64,000 nt of DNA, taken from Craterostigma plantagineum. Taxonomy: Eukaryota; Streptophyta; Magnoliopsida; Lamiales; Linderniaceae. Where the stretch lies: assembly GCA_027422505.1 (NCBI GenBank), contig JAPQWV010000490.1, positions 405,001 to 469,000 on the forward strand. The letters are read 5' to 3'. The notes below the pieces were generated by a model. The model searched no databases, had not been told where the DNA came from, and saw only the letters and a list, made by a program, of their open reading frames with translations. Shown here piece by piece: positions 1-13,200 of this stretch. Numbering within the stretch: the first letter of the stretch is position 1; every line of letters begins with the position of its first letter. A program made the position numbers and the translations under genes.

Positions 1-1294
1 TGTCGAGACCATGCTTATTAAATGTCGAAACATATATGTCGAAATCCTTATATAATGTCGGCACATAATATAACATACCGAGATCTTTCTAATACCGAAT
101 TCTATGTCGACATTTTCCTTAAATACACCTCTCGACATCTTGTAATATCGAAATCATTTTTCTACTGCACAACTTAAATCGCCCGACTTTTACCGAAAAC
201 CCTAAAACAATATCCAAATATTTTAAATAAATGGTATTAAGCTCAAATCAGTTTTAAATAAAATATTTTCGTACTATAACCTATATTTTCGGGTCAACCC
301 ATATTTTAAATTATAAATAATATTTTGGGGTTTTAAAATATTCGGCCTAGTATTAGATTTTTAATAAAGTATAATATTTTACGAGTTATACTATTTACGA
401 GTTTATGAAACGTGTGATGTGTTCATGTGATTGTTTTGTATGTGCATATCACAACATACACGTGTGAGAGGTTGTTGTACCGTATTTGTACGGTGACGCC
501 TTACGGTGTCGGATGAGTGGGGTAGAGTTACCGATGTTGGTAGTCAGGTCTAGACTCGATAGGGCACCTGGTGGGAGAGGGGGTTTGCGACACCCATCTA
601 CTCGGGATTGAGCCACCCGAGGTGTACACCACCGACATTTTATTGGCTCAGGGACGGCAGACAGATGAGAGATTCCTGTCTACCCGGGTAGTGGTAGACT
701 ACTCGGGGAGTTATACTACGGTGTAACACCGTCGGGTTGAGATTGTGTGCGGAGGGAGCGACCCGGCGAGGCCGGCGTGGGCTACCGCATGATTATGGCG
801 TACCTTGCCATGCGCGCGTGGGTGCCGAGTCTAGCCTAGGGCCCGTATATGTGATGAGACGTGAGATAGGTCGAGCGTGCATATTTCATGTGTGAGGACA
901 TGGGATTGGGTTGAGTGCACGCACGCATATGCATTGCATGTTTTTACTGCCACCTACTGGGCGTTTTTGCTCAGGGTTTTATTTTATAGGTGAGACTGCG
1001 CCCGACACCGATGAGTGTCAGGGTTAGCTGTAGGTGGGCTGTCGGCGGTGACTCCACGGGCTTTTGAGGGCGGAGCGGTACATGGGACGCGACCTGTGGA
1101 GAGGCGTAGTTTAGTTTAGTCGGGTTAGATTTTGGGGCTTCGACCCGTTGTGTAGTTATGACGCTTTTTGTAAAACCCGACCTTTGATATGAAATGTAAA
1201 TTATTTTATTAAAAGTTTTTAATAAATCGGGTCCTCCGCGACTTCTGTTGCAGAAATCCGCCAACTAATTTAATTAGGAAGTAGGGTCGCCACA
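1..1294 (+). mobile_element. LTR of Ty3/gypsy element A (5' part outside window)
   Basis: This is the right-hand part of a long LTR on the + strand, ending in GGGTCGCCACA at 1294. The same end is seen in the complete copies at 35739 and 43088. The left part lies outside the window. By eye it is the reverse complement of 59032-60325, with the same length of 1294 bp and no difference in the stretches I compared, so it belongs to the same subfamily as element C. The next base starts unrelated sequence (element E), so this is either the 3' LTR of a complete element or a solo LTR. The expected target duplication, CGAGA at 1295-1299, cannot be checked because the partner is off the window. Confidence 0.9.
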
Positions 1295-2174
1295 CGAGAG
1301 TTCACTTCATTCACTATATAATGATGAGCGTGCGGGATTTGAGAAGTTCGTCTACGTAAGCTTGGAACTTCTTCGTTGCACGCTTCCCTTTTGATAGGAA
1401 TGGGAGAGGAAAAACCTTGAACATTCTCGGCTTTAATTTTGGAAGATAATACTGATTTTCCTTTCTCCTTCCTAATCTTTATTTGTTCCTTAGCTATTTT
1501 TAACGCTTCGCTGTTACTTAACGTTTCAGCTTCAGTCAAAATTGATTTAGAATGATTAGTAAAAGCCTTTTCAGTTTTAGGAACAAGGATGCTTCTTTTA
1601 GTTTTTGTTTTATTTACCTGTTTCGAGGAAGATGTATTACTTGACAAATTATTGGAAACAGATAAAGACGGGGATTTTTGAGATATAAAATCTCCTTTAA
1701 AAGCTTTTCCTTTTCGGCGCCAAAACCTATCCTTTCAGAGTCCAAAGTATCTTGTAAATCTTTCAATTTACGAAGAGTCTCTGGAGTACCACATATGGTA
1801 GGTTTTTTATCATATAAAATATTTTCCCCGTTAGGAATTAAGTTAGAAGGAGATTTTTGACCTGCTGGGCCTATATTCAAAATAACATTCTCTAATCGTT
1901 TAATCTTAGAGTAAAGCATACGCTGCTCCTCTAAGACGGTCTCATATTTTGATGAGATTTCGTTTCGCTCAGCTTCGCAAGAACGTAAATTTATCATCTC
2001 GCAGACCCTATTTTCACTATCTTCTAACTTAGTTTCTAAGCTAATTATATTTGACTTTGCGTTTGTCAAATCTTCATTAGCATAAGATAGGCTTTCTTGT
2101 TGCTTAAGCAACACAGAGTAATTATTAGCAAGACGTGCTTCTAATTCCTCAATCTTCCTATCTTGAGCATCCAT
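1295..2174 (-). pseudogene. Coiled-coil protein of element E (gag-like), frameshifted and truncated
   Basis: A reading frame starts with ATG at 2174 (MDAQDRKIEELEARL) and runs about 165 codons as charged heptad-like sequence rich in E, K, L, N and S, typical of a coiled coil. Near 1690 the reading shifts: the first frame ends at 1614, and a second frame continues (SSNTSSSKQVNKTKTKRS and onward) until the element is cut at 1295. The second part is lysine- and serine-rich. Position, strand and distance from the primer site make it the first protein of retrotransposon E, hence gag-like. I do not recognise a zinc knuckle or protease in it. It could instead be an extra coiled-coil ORF of the element. 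Non-functional as it stands. Confidence 0.5.
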
Positions 2175-2577
2175 TTTAATTTGATTTTATATTTAATTAA
2201 AAAATTGAAATTGGCTTTTGAAATTTCAGTGACGAAAAGTTTGGTTTACTCTAGAAGTATTGTGAAGTATCGAAGAAAGTCAGTGTCGAAAATTTTTTGG
2301 TGTGTACCTAAATATTTTGAGATAATTTCGAAACCTTCGTGAAAATTACCAACTTTTTCTATAATATGCCAAAGATGTCCTAAGTTGATTGTTGGACATA
2401 AATGATCGTTGACACGTTTTGTGGATTTGCTTAAAAAAATTTACGAAAACGTCGTCTACACCGAAAATTTTGGACCCGAAAATATTAATTTGAGTTTTTT
2501 TAATTTTTCTTTTTTTTTAACCCAATGATTAAAAAAAAATCAGAAAATTTTGAAAGAAATTTTTTTTTTAAATCGGG

Positions 2578-2755
2578 TACTGTAGCAGTTTCGGGCGAAT
2601 TGCTACAGTGAATCGCGAATTTGCTACAGTGTTTCGGGCGCTACAGTGAATCGCGAATTTGCTACAGTGTTTCGATCGAAAGTGCAACAATGAATTGCTA
2701 CAGTGTTTCGATCGAAACTGCTACAGTGTCTCGGGCGAAACTGCTACAGTGAATT
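2578..2755. repeat. GCTACAGTG short-repeat cluster in the leader of E
   Basis: The motif CTACAGTG, or CTGTAGCA on the other strand, recurs about eight times, alternating with linkers of the GAATCGCGAATTT and TTTCGATCGAAA types. Spacing is irregular (about 18-35 bp). The second linker contains the palindrome TTTCGATCGAAA. Confidence 0.75.
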
Positions 2756-2767
2756 TTTTTTTTTTGA

Positions 2768-2966
2768 AAATCAGTCCACTTTCGGGTGTTGACCAGTCAA
2801 AATTGGATTAACTAGTCAAATTTCGGATGTTGACCAGTCCAGTTTTGGGTTTGACCAGTCTAAATTGGATTAACCAGTCAACTTTCGAGTGTTGACCAGT
2901 CCAGTTTCGAGTTGACCAGCCCCGTTTCGAGTTGACCAGTCCAGTTTCGGGTTTGACCAGTCAAAA
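2768..2966. repeat. TTGACCAGTC short-repeat cluster in the leader of E
   Basis: The motif TTGACCAGTC and close variants (TTAACCAGTC, TTGACCAGCC) recur about ten times, alternating with AGTTTCGAG or AAATTGGA linkers, giving a roughly 20-30 bp degenerate tandem repeat. It adjoins the GCTACAGTG cluster and is part of the same leader. Confidence 0.75.
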
Positions 2967-3291
2967 TTCGCCCAAAACTGAATAAAAACGCCCGAAACTG
3001 AGTAAATTGGTACTGTAGCTGTTTCAGGTACTGTAGCAATCGGGCAGTTTGTTCATCTACCCGATTCTGGACTGAAAATGACGATAAACAGATGCGATTT
3101 CTACCCAAAACTCACCCAAATCAACTGAAAAAAGTTGGGTAATCACTTCAAATCACTTGAAAATAACCTAGTTACCTCTTGAGCTTGCAAAATCAGTAAA
3201 ATCAACTCAAATACTCAAGAAATGGCAGCAATTCGAATCCAAAAAAAAATAGCCAAAAATTTCAAAAAATGTTCAAATCCGAACGTGTTTT

Positions 3292-3303
3292 GCTCTGATA
3301 CCA
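3292..3303 (-). other. Primer-binding site of element E (initiator Met-tRNA type)
   Basis: On the minus strand the sequence is TGGTATCAGAGC, the standard plant LTR-element site complementary to the 3' end of initiator Met-tRNA. It lies two bases inside the LTR end. Confidence 0.9.
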
Positions 3304-3305
3304 CT

Positions 3306-3639
3306 TGTTGGTCCCTATTCGATCCAACAACATTGACCTAGGATGATTTACCACGCTAATAATGAAGATTTAAAGCTTGTGCGTGGGGTGGGTTTGTGTA
3401 GAAGATGGGTGCTTTCAAAAGTGTTCTTTCTATTCTCAACACACACGCACTCACACATACTACACCAAAAACACACACCATAATGAATTAGGGTTTGGGG
3501 GTATATATACAACATTAGTTGGTATATTATACCCCTAGTAACTAAGAACTAGAATATTACAAACTAGCCCAAAGTTAATTAAATACAAACCAACTAAGAT
3601 AAACACATTGAAATTGAACACTATAAAATATTCCTAACA
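3306..3639 (-). mobile_element. 5' LTR of element E (334 bp)
   Basis: The LTR is bounded by TGTTGG and CCTAACA on the + strand (TG...CA ends, short terminal inverted repeat). On the minus strand a TATA-like GTATATATAC lies at 3501-3510, consistent with a minus-strand promoter. The outer boundary at 3639/3640 is the junction with the satellite. Confidence 0.85.
3501..3510 (-). promoter_or_regulatory. TATA-like box in the LTR of E
   Basis: GTATATATAC sits in the middle of the LTR. The sequence is palindromic, so direction is taken from the element's minus-strand orientation. Confidence 0.45.
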
Positions 3640-6600
3640 AGGATCAATGTTCTTATTATGTGGAATGCTTGATAAAACCAACCATTTCAGTCTTAGATGT
3701 TCTCCTCCAATTCGCAGGTATTTTCTACATGGATATGAGTAGTTATTTCCTGGAGTTAATTAGTTTAGACCTTGATTTAGGTATTTTATTATTGAATTCA
3801 AGTACTAGACCGTAAACGAAAGTGAGGTGGCTAGAAAACTAATCTTGTGGTGTTGATGAGGATCAATGTTCTTATTTTGTAGAATGCTTGATAACACCAA
3901 CCATTTCAGTCTTAGATGTTCTCCCCTAATTCGCAGGTATTTTCTACATGAATACGAGTATTTATTTTCGGAAATTAGGTACTTTAAACCTTGATTTAGG
4001 TATTTTATCATTGAATTCAAGTACTCGGCTGTAAAGGAAAGTGAGGTGGATAGAAAACAAATTTTCTGGTGTTGATGAGGATCAGTGTTCCTATTATGTA
4101 GAATGATTGATAAAACCAACCATGTCAGTCTATGATGTTCTCCGCCACTTCGCAGGTGTTTTCTACATGACTATGAGTATTTATTTCCTGAAATTACGTA
4201 ATTTAGACCTTGATTTAGGTATGTTATTATTGAATTCAAGTACTCGACCGTAAACGAAAGTGAGGTGGCTAGAAAACTAATTTTTTGGTGTTCATGAGGA
4301 TCGATGTTCTTATTATGTAGAATGCTTGATAAAACCAACCATTTCAGTCTTAGATGTTCTCCTCCAATTCGCAGGTATTTCAACATGGATATGAGTAGTT
4401 ATTTCCTGGAGTTAAGTAGTTTAGACCTTGATTTAGGTATTTTATTATTGAATTCAAGTACTCGACCGTAAACGAAAGTGAGGTGGCTAGAAAACTAATC
4501 TTGTGGTGTTGATGAGGATCAATGTTCTTATTATGTAGAATGATTGATAAAACCAACCATGTCAGTCTTAGATGTTCTCCGCCACTTCGCAGGTGTTTTC
4601 TACATGACTATGAGTATTTATTTCCTGAAATTATGTACTTTAGACCTTGATTTAGGTATTTATTATTGAATTCAAGTACTCGACCGTAAACGAAAGTGAG
4701 GTGGCTAGAAAACTAATTTTTTGGTGTTGATGAGGATCGATGTTCTTATTATGTAGAATGCTTGATAAAACCAACCATTTCAGTCTTAGATGTTCTCCTC
4801 CAATTCGCAGGTATTTTCTACATGGATATGAGTAGTTATTTCCTGGAGTTAAGTAGTTTAGACCTTGATTTAGGTATTTTATTATTGAATTCAAGTACTC
4901 GACCGTAAACGAAAGTGAGGTGGCTAGAAAACTAATCTTGTGGTGTTGATGAGGATCAATGTTCTTATTATGTAGAATGCTTGATAAAACCAACCATTTC
5001 AGTCTTAGATGTTCTCCCCCAGTTCGCAGGTATTTTTTACATGAGTACGAGTATTTATTTTCCGAAATTAGGTACTTTGGACCTTGATTTAGGTATTTTA
5101 TTATTGAATTCAAGTACTCGACCGTAAACGAGAGTGAGGTGGCTAAAAAACTAATTTTGTGGTGTTTATGAGGATAAATGTTCTTATTATGTAGAATGCT
5201 TGATAAAACCAACCATGTCAGTCTTATATGTTCTCCCCAACTTCGAAGGTATTTTCTACATGACTATGAGTATTTATTTCCTGAAATTATGTACTTTAGA
5301 CTTTGATTTAGGTATTTTATTATTGAATTCAATTTCTCGACCGTAAAGGAAGTGAGGTGGCTAGAAAACAAATTTTCTGGTGTTGATGAGGATCGATGTT
5401 ATTATGTAGAATGCTTGATAAACCAACCATTTCAGTATTAGATGTTCTCCTCCAATTCGCAGGTATTTTCTACATGGATATGAGTAGTTATTTCCTGGAG
5501 TCAAGTAGTTTAGACCTTGATTTAGGTATTTTATTATTGAATTCAAGTACTCGACCGTAAACGAAAGTGAGGTGGCTAGAAAACTAATCTTGTGGTGTTG
5601 ATGAGGAGCAATGTTCTTATTATGTAGAATGCTTGATAAAACCAACCATTTCCGTCTTAGATGTTCTCCCCCAGTTCGCAGGTATTTTTTACATGAATAC
5701 GAGTATTTATTTTCCGAAATTAGGTACTTTGGACCTTGATTTAGGTATTTTATTATTGAATTCAAGTACTCGACCGTAAACGAGAGTGAGGTGGCTAGAA
5801 AACTAATTTTGTGGTGTTGATGAGGATCAATGTTCTTATTATGTAGAATGCTTGATAAAACCAACCATGTCAGTCTTAGATGTTCTCCACAACTTCGAAG
5901 GTATTTTCTATATGACTATGAGTATTTATTTCCTGGAATTATGTACTTTAGCTTTGATTTAGGTATTTTATTATTGAATTCAAGTACTCGACCGTAAAGG
6001 AAGTGAGGTGGCTAGAAAACAAATTTAATGCTGTTGATGAGGATCGATGTTCTTATTATGTAGAATGCTTGATAAACCAACCATTTCAGTATTAGATGTT
6101 CTCCTCCAATTCGCAAGTATGTTCTACATGGATATGAGTAGTTATTTCCTGGAGTTAAGTAGTTTAGACCTTGATTTAGGTATTTTATTATTGAATTCAA
6201 GTACTCGACCGTAAACGAAAGTGAGGTGGCTAGAAAACTAATCTTGTGGTGTTGATGAGGATGAATGTTCTTATTATGTAGAATGTTTGATAACACCAAC
6301 CATTTCAGTCTTAGATGTTCTCCCCTAATTCCCATGTATTTTCTACATGAATACGAGTATTTATTTTCGGAAATTAGGTACTTTAAACCTTGATTAGGTA
6401 TTTTATCATTGAATTCAAGTACTCGACCGTAAAGGATAGTGAGGTGGCTAGAAAAAAAATTTTCTGGTGTTGATAAGGATCAGTGTTACTATTATGTGGA
6501 ATGATTGATAAAACCAACCATGTCAGTCTTAGATGTTCTCCCCCACTTCGCAGGTGTTTTCTACATGACTATGAGTATTTATTTCCTGAAATTAAGTACT

Positions 6601-6945
6601 TTAGACCTTGATTTAGGTATTTTATTATTGAATTCAAGTACTCGACCGTAAACGAAAGTGAGGTGGCTAGAAAACTAATTTTGTGGTGTTGATGAGGATC
6701 GATGTTCTTATTATGTAGAATGCTTGATAAAACCAACCATGTCAGTCTTAGTTGTTCTCCTCCAATTCGCAGGTATTTTCTACATGGATATGAGTAGTTA
6801 TTTCCTGGAGTTAAGTAGTTTAGACCTTGATTTAGGTATTTTATTATTGAATTCAAGTACTCGACCGTAAACGAAAGTGAGGTGGCAAGAAAACTAATCT
6901 TGTGGTGTTGATGAGGATGAATGTTCTTATTATGTAGAATGCTTG

Positions 6946-7241
6946 TGTTGGTCCCGAATGCACCAAACAAGGAATCAAAGAGGCTTTGATGGAATGAAAA
7001 CGGAGACTTTCTCACCTTGTAGTGTGTGTAGTGTGTGAAAACTTGGGTTAGCCTTTTGATCTTTGATTTGCTTTAAAATGGTGTTGGTAACACCTTATAT
7101 ACCACATTAACACTAGGTATATTAAGGCCCAAACACCAAAAATTAAGTAATTACATTCTTGTCCGAAGCCCAAGCTAGAGGATAATTACAATATAAATCC
7201 CAAGACTTAAACTATTGACACAATCACTAAATATCCTAACA
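6946..7241 (-). mobile_element. Solo LTR (296 bp), copia-like, flanked by GCTTG duplications
   Basis: This sequence interrupts a satellite monomer. It starts TGTTGG and ends CCTAACA, and is flanked by the 5-bp direct repeat GCTTG (6941-6945 and 7242-7246). Removing it with one GCTTG restores a normal monomer (GCTTGATAAAACC). There is no internal region, so it is a solo LTR left by LTR-LTR recombination. Minus-strand orientation is suggested by a TATA-like TATATAAG (7094-7101). Its ends resemble the LTR of element E but the body is different, so it is another family. Confidence 0.9.
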
Positions 7242-10200
7242 GCTTGATAAAACCAACCATTTCAGTCTTAGATGTTCTCCCCCAGTTCGCAGGTACTTTT
7301 TACATGAATACGAGTATTTATTTTCGGAAATTAGGTACTTTGGACCTTGATTTAGGTATTTTATTATTGAATTCAAGTACTCGACCGTAAAGGAAAGTGA
7401 GGTGGCTAGAAAACTAATCTTGTGGTGTCGATGAGGATCAATGTTCTTATTATGTAGAATGCTTGATAAAACCAACCATTTCAGTCATAGATGTTCTACC
7501 CAATTCGCAGGTATTTTCGACATGAATATGAGTATTATTTTCTGAAATTAAGTACTTCAGACCATGATTGAGGTATTTTATTATTGAATTCAAGTACTCG
7601 ACCGTAAACGAAAGTGAGGTGGCTAGAAAACTAATATTGTGGTATTGATGAGGATCAATGTTCTTATTATGTAGAATGCTTGATAAAACCAACCATTTCA
7701 GTCTTAGATGTTCTCCCCCAATTCGCAGGTATTTTCTACATGAATACGAGTATTTATTTTCGGAAATTAGGTACTTTAGACCTTGATTTAGGTATTTTAT
7801 TATTGAATTCAAGTACTCGACCGTAAACGAAAGTGAGGTGGCAAGAAAACTAATTTTGTGGTGTTGATGAGGATCAATGTTCATGTAGAATGCTTGATAA
7901 AACCAACCATTTCAGTCTTAGATGTTCTCCCCCAATTCGCATGTATTTTCTACATGGATATGAGTAGTTATGTCCTGGAGTTAAGTACTTTAGACCTTGA
8001 TTTAGGTATTTTATTATTGAATTCAAGTACTCGACCGTAAACGAAAGTGAGGTGGCTAGAAAACTAATTTTGTGGTGTTTATGAGGATCGATGTTCTTAT
8101 TATGTAGAATACTTGATAAAACCAACCATTTCAGTCTTAGGTGTTCTCCTCCAATTCACAGGTATTTTCTACATGAATACGAGTATTTATTTTCTGAAAT
8201 TCAGTACTTTAGACCTTGATTTAGGTATTTTATTACTGAATTCAAGTACTCGACCGTAAACGAAAGTGACGTAGCTAGAAAACTAATATTGTGGTGTTGA
8301 TGAGGATCAATGTTCTTATTATGTAGAATGCTTGATAAAACCAACCATTTCAGTCTTACATGTTCTCCCCCAATTCGCAGGTATTTTCTACATGAATACG
8401 AGTATTTATTTTCGGAAATTAGGTACTTTAGACCTTGATTTAGGTATTTTATTATTGAATTCAAGTACTCGACCGTAAACGAAAGTGAGGTGGCTAGAAA
8501 ACTAATTTTTTCGTGTTGATGAGGATCGATGTTCTTATTATGTAAAATTCTTGATAAACCAACCATGTCAGTCTTAGATGTTCTCCCCAACTTCGAAGGT
8601 ATTTTGTACATGACTATGAGTATTTACTTCCTAAAATTAAGTACTTTAGACTTTGATTTAGGTATTTTTTTATTGAATTCAAGTACTCGACCGTAAAGGA
8701 AAGTGAGGTGGCTAGAAAACTAATCTTGTGGTGTTGATGAGGATCAACGTTCTTATTATGTAGAATGCTTGATAAAACCAAACATGTCAGTCTTAGATGT
8801 TCTCCCCCACTTCGCAGGTATTTTCTACATGACTATGAGTATTTATTTCCTGAAATTAAGTACTTTAAACCTTGATTTGGGTATTTTATTATGGATTCAA
8901 GTACTCGACCGTAAACGAAAGTGAGGTGGCTAGAAAACTAATTTTGTGGTGTTGATGAGGATCAATGTTCATGTGGAATGCTTGATAAAACCAACTATTT
9001 CAGTCTTAGATGTTCTCCCCCAATTCGCAGGTATTTTCTACATGGATATGAGTAGTTATGTCCTGGAGTTAAGTACTTTAGTCCTTGATTTAGGTATTTT
9101 ATTATTGAATTCAAGTACTCGACCGTAAACGAAAGTGAGGTGGCTAGAAAACTAATTTTGTGGTGTTTATGAGGATCGATGTTCTTATTATGTAGAATAC
9201 TTGATAAAACCAACCATTTCAGTCTTAGATGTTCTCCCCCAGTTCGCAGGTATTTTTACATGAATACGAGTTTTTATTTTCGGAAATTAGGTACTTTAGA
9301 CCTTGATTTAGGTATTTTATTATTGAATTCAAGTACTCGACCGTAAACGAAAGTGAGGTGGCAAGAAAACTAATTTTGTGGTGTTGATGAGGATCAATGT
9401 TCATGTAGAATGCTTGATAGAACCAACCATTTCAGTCTTAGATGTTCTCCCCCAATTCGCAGGTATTTTCTACATGGATATGAGTAGTTATGTCCTGGAG
9501 TTAAGTACTTTAGACCTTGATTTAGGTATTTTATTATTGAATTCAAGTACTCGACCGTAAACGAAAGTGAATTTGTGGTGTTTATGAGGATCGATGTTCT
9601 TATTATGTAGAATACTTGATAAGACCAACCATTTCAGTCTTAGGTGTTCTCCTCCAATTCACAGGTCTTTTCTACATGAATACGAGTATTTATTTTCTGA
9701 AATTCAGTACTTTAGACCTTGATTTAGGTATTTTATTACTGAATTGAAGTACTCGACTGTAAACGAAAGTGAGGTGGCTAGAAAACTAATCTTGTGGTGT
9801 TGATGAGGATCAATGTTCTTATTATGTAGAATGCTTGATAAAACCAACCATTTCAGTCTTACATTTTCTCCCCCAATTCGCATGTATTTTCTACATGAAT
9901 ACGAGTATTTATTTTCGGAAATTAGGTACTTTAGACCCTGATTTAGGTATTTTATTATTGAATTCAAGTACTCGACCGTAAACAAAAGTGAGGTGGCTAG
10001 AAAACTAATTTTTTGGTGTTGATGAGGATCGATGTTCTTATTATGTAAAATTCTTGATAAACCAACCATGTCAGTCTTAGATGTTCTCCCCAACTTCGAA
10101 GGTATTTTATACATGACTATGAGTATTTACTTCCTAAAATTAAGTACTTTAGACTTTGATTTAAGTATTTTATTATTGAATTCAAGTACTCGACCGTAAA

Positions 10201-13200
10201 GGTAAGTGAGGTGGCTAGAAACCTAATCTTGTGGTGTTGATGAGGATCAACGTTCTTATTATGTAGAATGCTTGATAAAACCAAACATGTCGGTCTTTGA
10301 TGTTCTCCCCCACTTGCAGGTATTTTCTACATGACTATGAGTATTTATTTCCTGAAATTAAGTACTCTAGACCTTGATTTGGGTATTTTATTATTGAATT
10401 CAAGTACTCGACCGCAAACGGAAGTGAGGTGGCTAGAAAACTAATCTTGTGGTGTGGATGAGGATCAATGTTCTTATTATGTAGAATGCTTGATAAAACC
10501 AACCATTTCAGTCTTAGATGATCTACCCCAATTCGCAGGTATTTTCTACATGACTATGAGTAGTTATTTTCTGAAATTAAGTACTTTAGACCATGATTGA
10601 GGTATTTTATTATTGAATTCAAGTACTCGACCGTAAAGGAAAGTGAGGTGGCTAGAAAACTAATTTTCTGGTGCTGATGAGGATCAGTGTTCCTATTATG
10701 TAGAATGCTTGATGAAACCAACCATTTCAGTCTTACATGTTCTCCACCAATTCGCAGGTATTTTCTACATGAATATGAGTATTTATTTTCTGAAATTAAG
10801 TACGTTAGACATTGATTTAGGTATTTTGTTATAGAATTCTAGTACTCGACCGAAAACGAAAGTGAGGTGGCCAAAAAACAAATTTTCTGGTGCTGATGAG
10901 GATCAATGTTCCTATTATGTAGAATGCTTGATAAAACCAACCATTTCAGTCTTAGATGTTCTCCCCCAATTCGCCAGGTATTTTCTACATGGATATGAGT
11001 AGTTATTTCCAGGAGATAAGTAATTTAGACCTTGATTTAGGTATTTTATTATTGAATTCATGTACTCGATCGTAAACGAAAGTGAAGTGGCTAGAAAACT
11101 AATTTTGTGGTGTTGATGAGGATCAATGTTCTTATTATGTTGAATGCTTGATAAAACCAACCATTTCAGTCTTACATGTTCTCCCCCAATTAGCAGGTAT
11201 TTTCTACATGAATACGAGTATTTATTTTCGGAAATTAGGTACTTTAGACCTTGATTTAGGTATTTTATTATTGAATGCAATTACTCGACCGTAAACAAAA
11301 GTGAGGTGGCTAGAAAACTAATTTTGTGGTGTTTATGAGGATCGATGTTCTTATTATGTAGAATGCTTGATAAAACCAACGATATCAGTCTTAGATGTTC
11401 CCCCGCAATTCGCATGTATTTTCTACATGGATATGAGTAGTTATTTCCTGGAGTTAAGTACTTTAGACCTTGATTTAGGTATTTTATTATTGAATTCAAA
11501 TACTCGACCGTAAAGAAAAGTGGGGTGGCTAGAAAACTAATCTTGTGGTGTTGATGAGGATCAACGTTCTTATTATGTAGAATGCTTGATAAAACCAACC
11601 ATGCCAGTCTTAGATGTTCTCCCCGACTTCGCAGGTATTTTCTACATGACTATGAGTATTTATTCCTGAAATTAAGTACTTTAGGCCTTGATTTAGGTAT
11701 GTTATTATTGAATTCAAGTACTCGACCGTAAACGAAAGTGAGGTGGTTAGAAAACTAATCTTGTGGTGTCGATGAGGATCAATGTTCTTATTATGTAGAA
11801 TGCTTGATAAAGCCAACCATTTCAGTCTTACATGTTCTCCCCCAATTCGCAGGTATTTTCTACATGAATACGAGTATTTATTTTCGGAAATTAGGTACTT
11901 TAGACCTTGATTTAGGTATTTTATTATTGAATTCAAGTACTCGACCGTAAACGGAAGTGAGGTGGCTAGAAAACTAATCTTTTGGTGTTGATGAGGATCG
12001 ATGTTCTTATTATGTAAAATTCTTGATAAAACCGACCATGTCAGTCTTAGATGTTCTCCCCAACTTCGAAGGTATTTTCTACATGACTATGAGTCTTTAC
12101 TTCCTAAAATTAAGTACTTTAGACTTTGATTTAGGTATTTTATTATTGAATTCAAGTACTCGACCGTAAACAAAAGTGAGGTGGCTAGAAAACAAATTTT
12201 GTGGTGTTTATGAGGATCGATGTTCTTATTATGTAGAATGCTTGATAAAACCAACCATTTCAGTCTTAGATGTTCTCCCCCAATTCGCATGTATTTTCTA
12301 CATGGATATGAGTAGTTATTTCCTGGAGTTAAGTACTTTAGACCTTGATTTAGGTATTTTATTATTGAATTCAAGTACTCGACCGTAAAGGAAAGTGAGT
12401 TGGCTAGAAAACTAATCTTGTGGTGTTGATGAGGATCAACGTTCTTATTATGAAGAATGCTTGATAAAACCAACCATGTCAGTCTTAGATGTTCTCCCCC
12501 ACTTCGCAGGTATTTTCTACATGACTATGAGTATTTATTTCCAGAAATTAAGTACTTTAGACCTTGATTTAGGTATTTTATTACTGAATTCAAGTACTCG
12601 ACCGTAAACGAAAGTGAGGTGGCTAGAAAACTAATCTTGTGGTTTCGATGAGGTATCAATGTTCTTATTGATAAAACCAACCATTTCAGTCATAGATGTT
12701 CTACCCCAATTCGCAGGTATTTTCTACATGAATATGAGTATTTATTTTCTGAAATTAAGTACTTTAGACCATGATTGAGGTATTTTATTATTGAATTCAA
12801 GTACTCGACCGTAAACGAAAGTGAGGTGGCTAGAAAACTAATCTTGTGGTATTGATGAGGATCAATGTTCTTATTATGTAGAATGCTTGATAAAACCAAC
12901 CATTTCAGTCTTAGATGTTCTCCCTCAATTTGCAGGTATTTTCTACATGAATACGAGTATTTATTTTCGGAAATTAGGTACTTTAGACCTTGATTTAGGT
13001 ATTTTATTATTGAATTCAAGTACTCGACCGTAAATGAAAGTGAGGTGGCTAGAAAACTACTTTTGTGGTGTTGATGAGGATCAATGTTCTTATTATGTAG
13101 AATGCTTGATAAAACCAACCATTTCAGTCTTACATGTTCTCCCCCAATTCGCAGGTATTTTCTACATGAATACGAGTATTTATTTTCGGAAATTAGGTAC

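Larger units (their letters stand above)
2175..3291 (-). other. Untranslated leader of element E
   Basis: About 1.1 kb lie between the primer-binding site and the first reading frame. No convincing gene is seen. It holds A/T homopolymer runs (about 2500-2570) and two families of short repeats, listed separately. Confidence 0.6.
1295..3639 (-). mobile_element. Truncated LTR retrotransposon E, probably Ty1/copia
   Basis: This is the 5' part of a minus-strand LTR retrotransposon. Reading from 3639 downward it has an LTR, a primer-binding site, a long repeat-rich leader and a coiled-coil reading frame, and it is then cut at 1295 by gypsy LTR A. Its outer end adjoins the 219-bp satellite at 3640 (AGGATCAATG), so E inserted into the satellite and A then inserted into E. 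I assign it to copia from the short LTR, the TGTTAGGA-like start and the tRNA-Met primer site. No protease, RT or integrase is visible here, so the superfamily is an inference. Confidence 0.7.

Noticed and set aside
971..1264. 97-codon ORF (MADFCNRSRGG...) antisense in LTR A, with matching ORFs at 15776-16069, 22950-23243 and 59062-59355
   Set aside because: It lies antisense in the LTR end of every copy, has no recognisable domain, and is preserved only because the LTRs are young. Not treated as a gene.
3292..3303. TGGTATCAGAGC motifs considered as parts of tRNA genes
   Set aside because: Each is two bases from an LTR end and no cloverleaf surrounds it; they are primer-binding sites.
7858..9560. 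Repeated 60-codon + strand ORFs in the satellite (MVLMRINVHVECLIKP...)
   Set aside because: They end at stops within each monomer and occur only in monomers with a small deletion near ATGTTCATGTAG; no sign of a gene.
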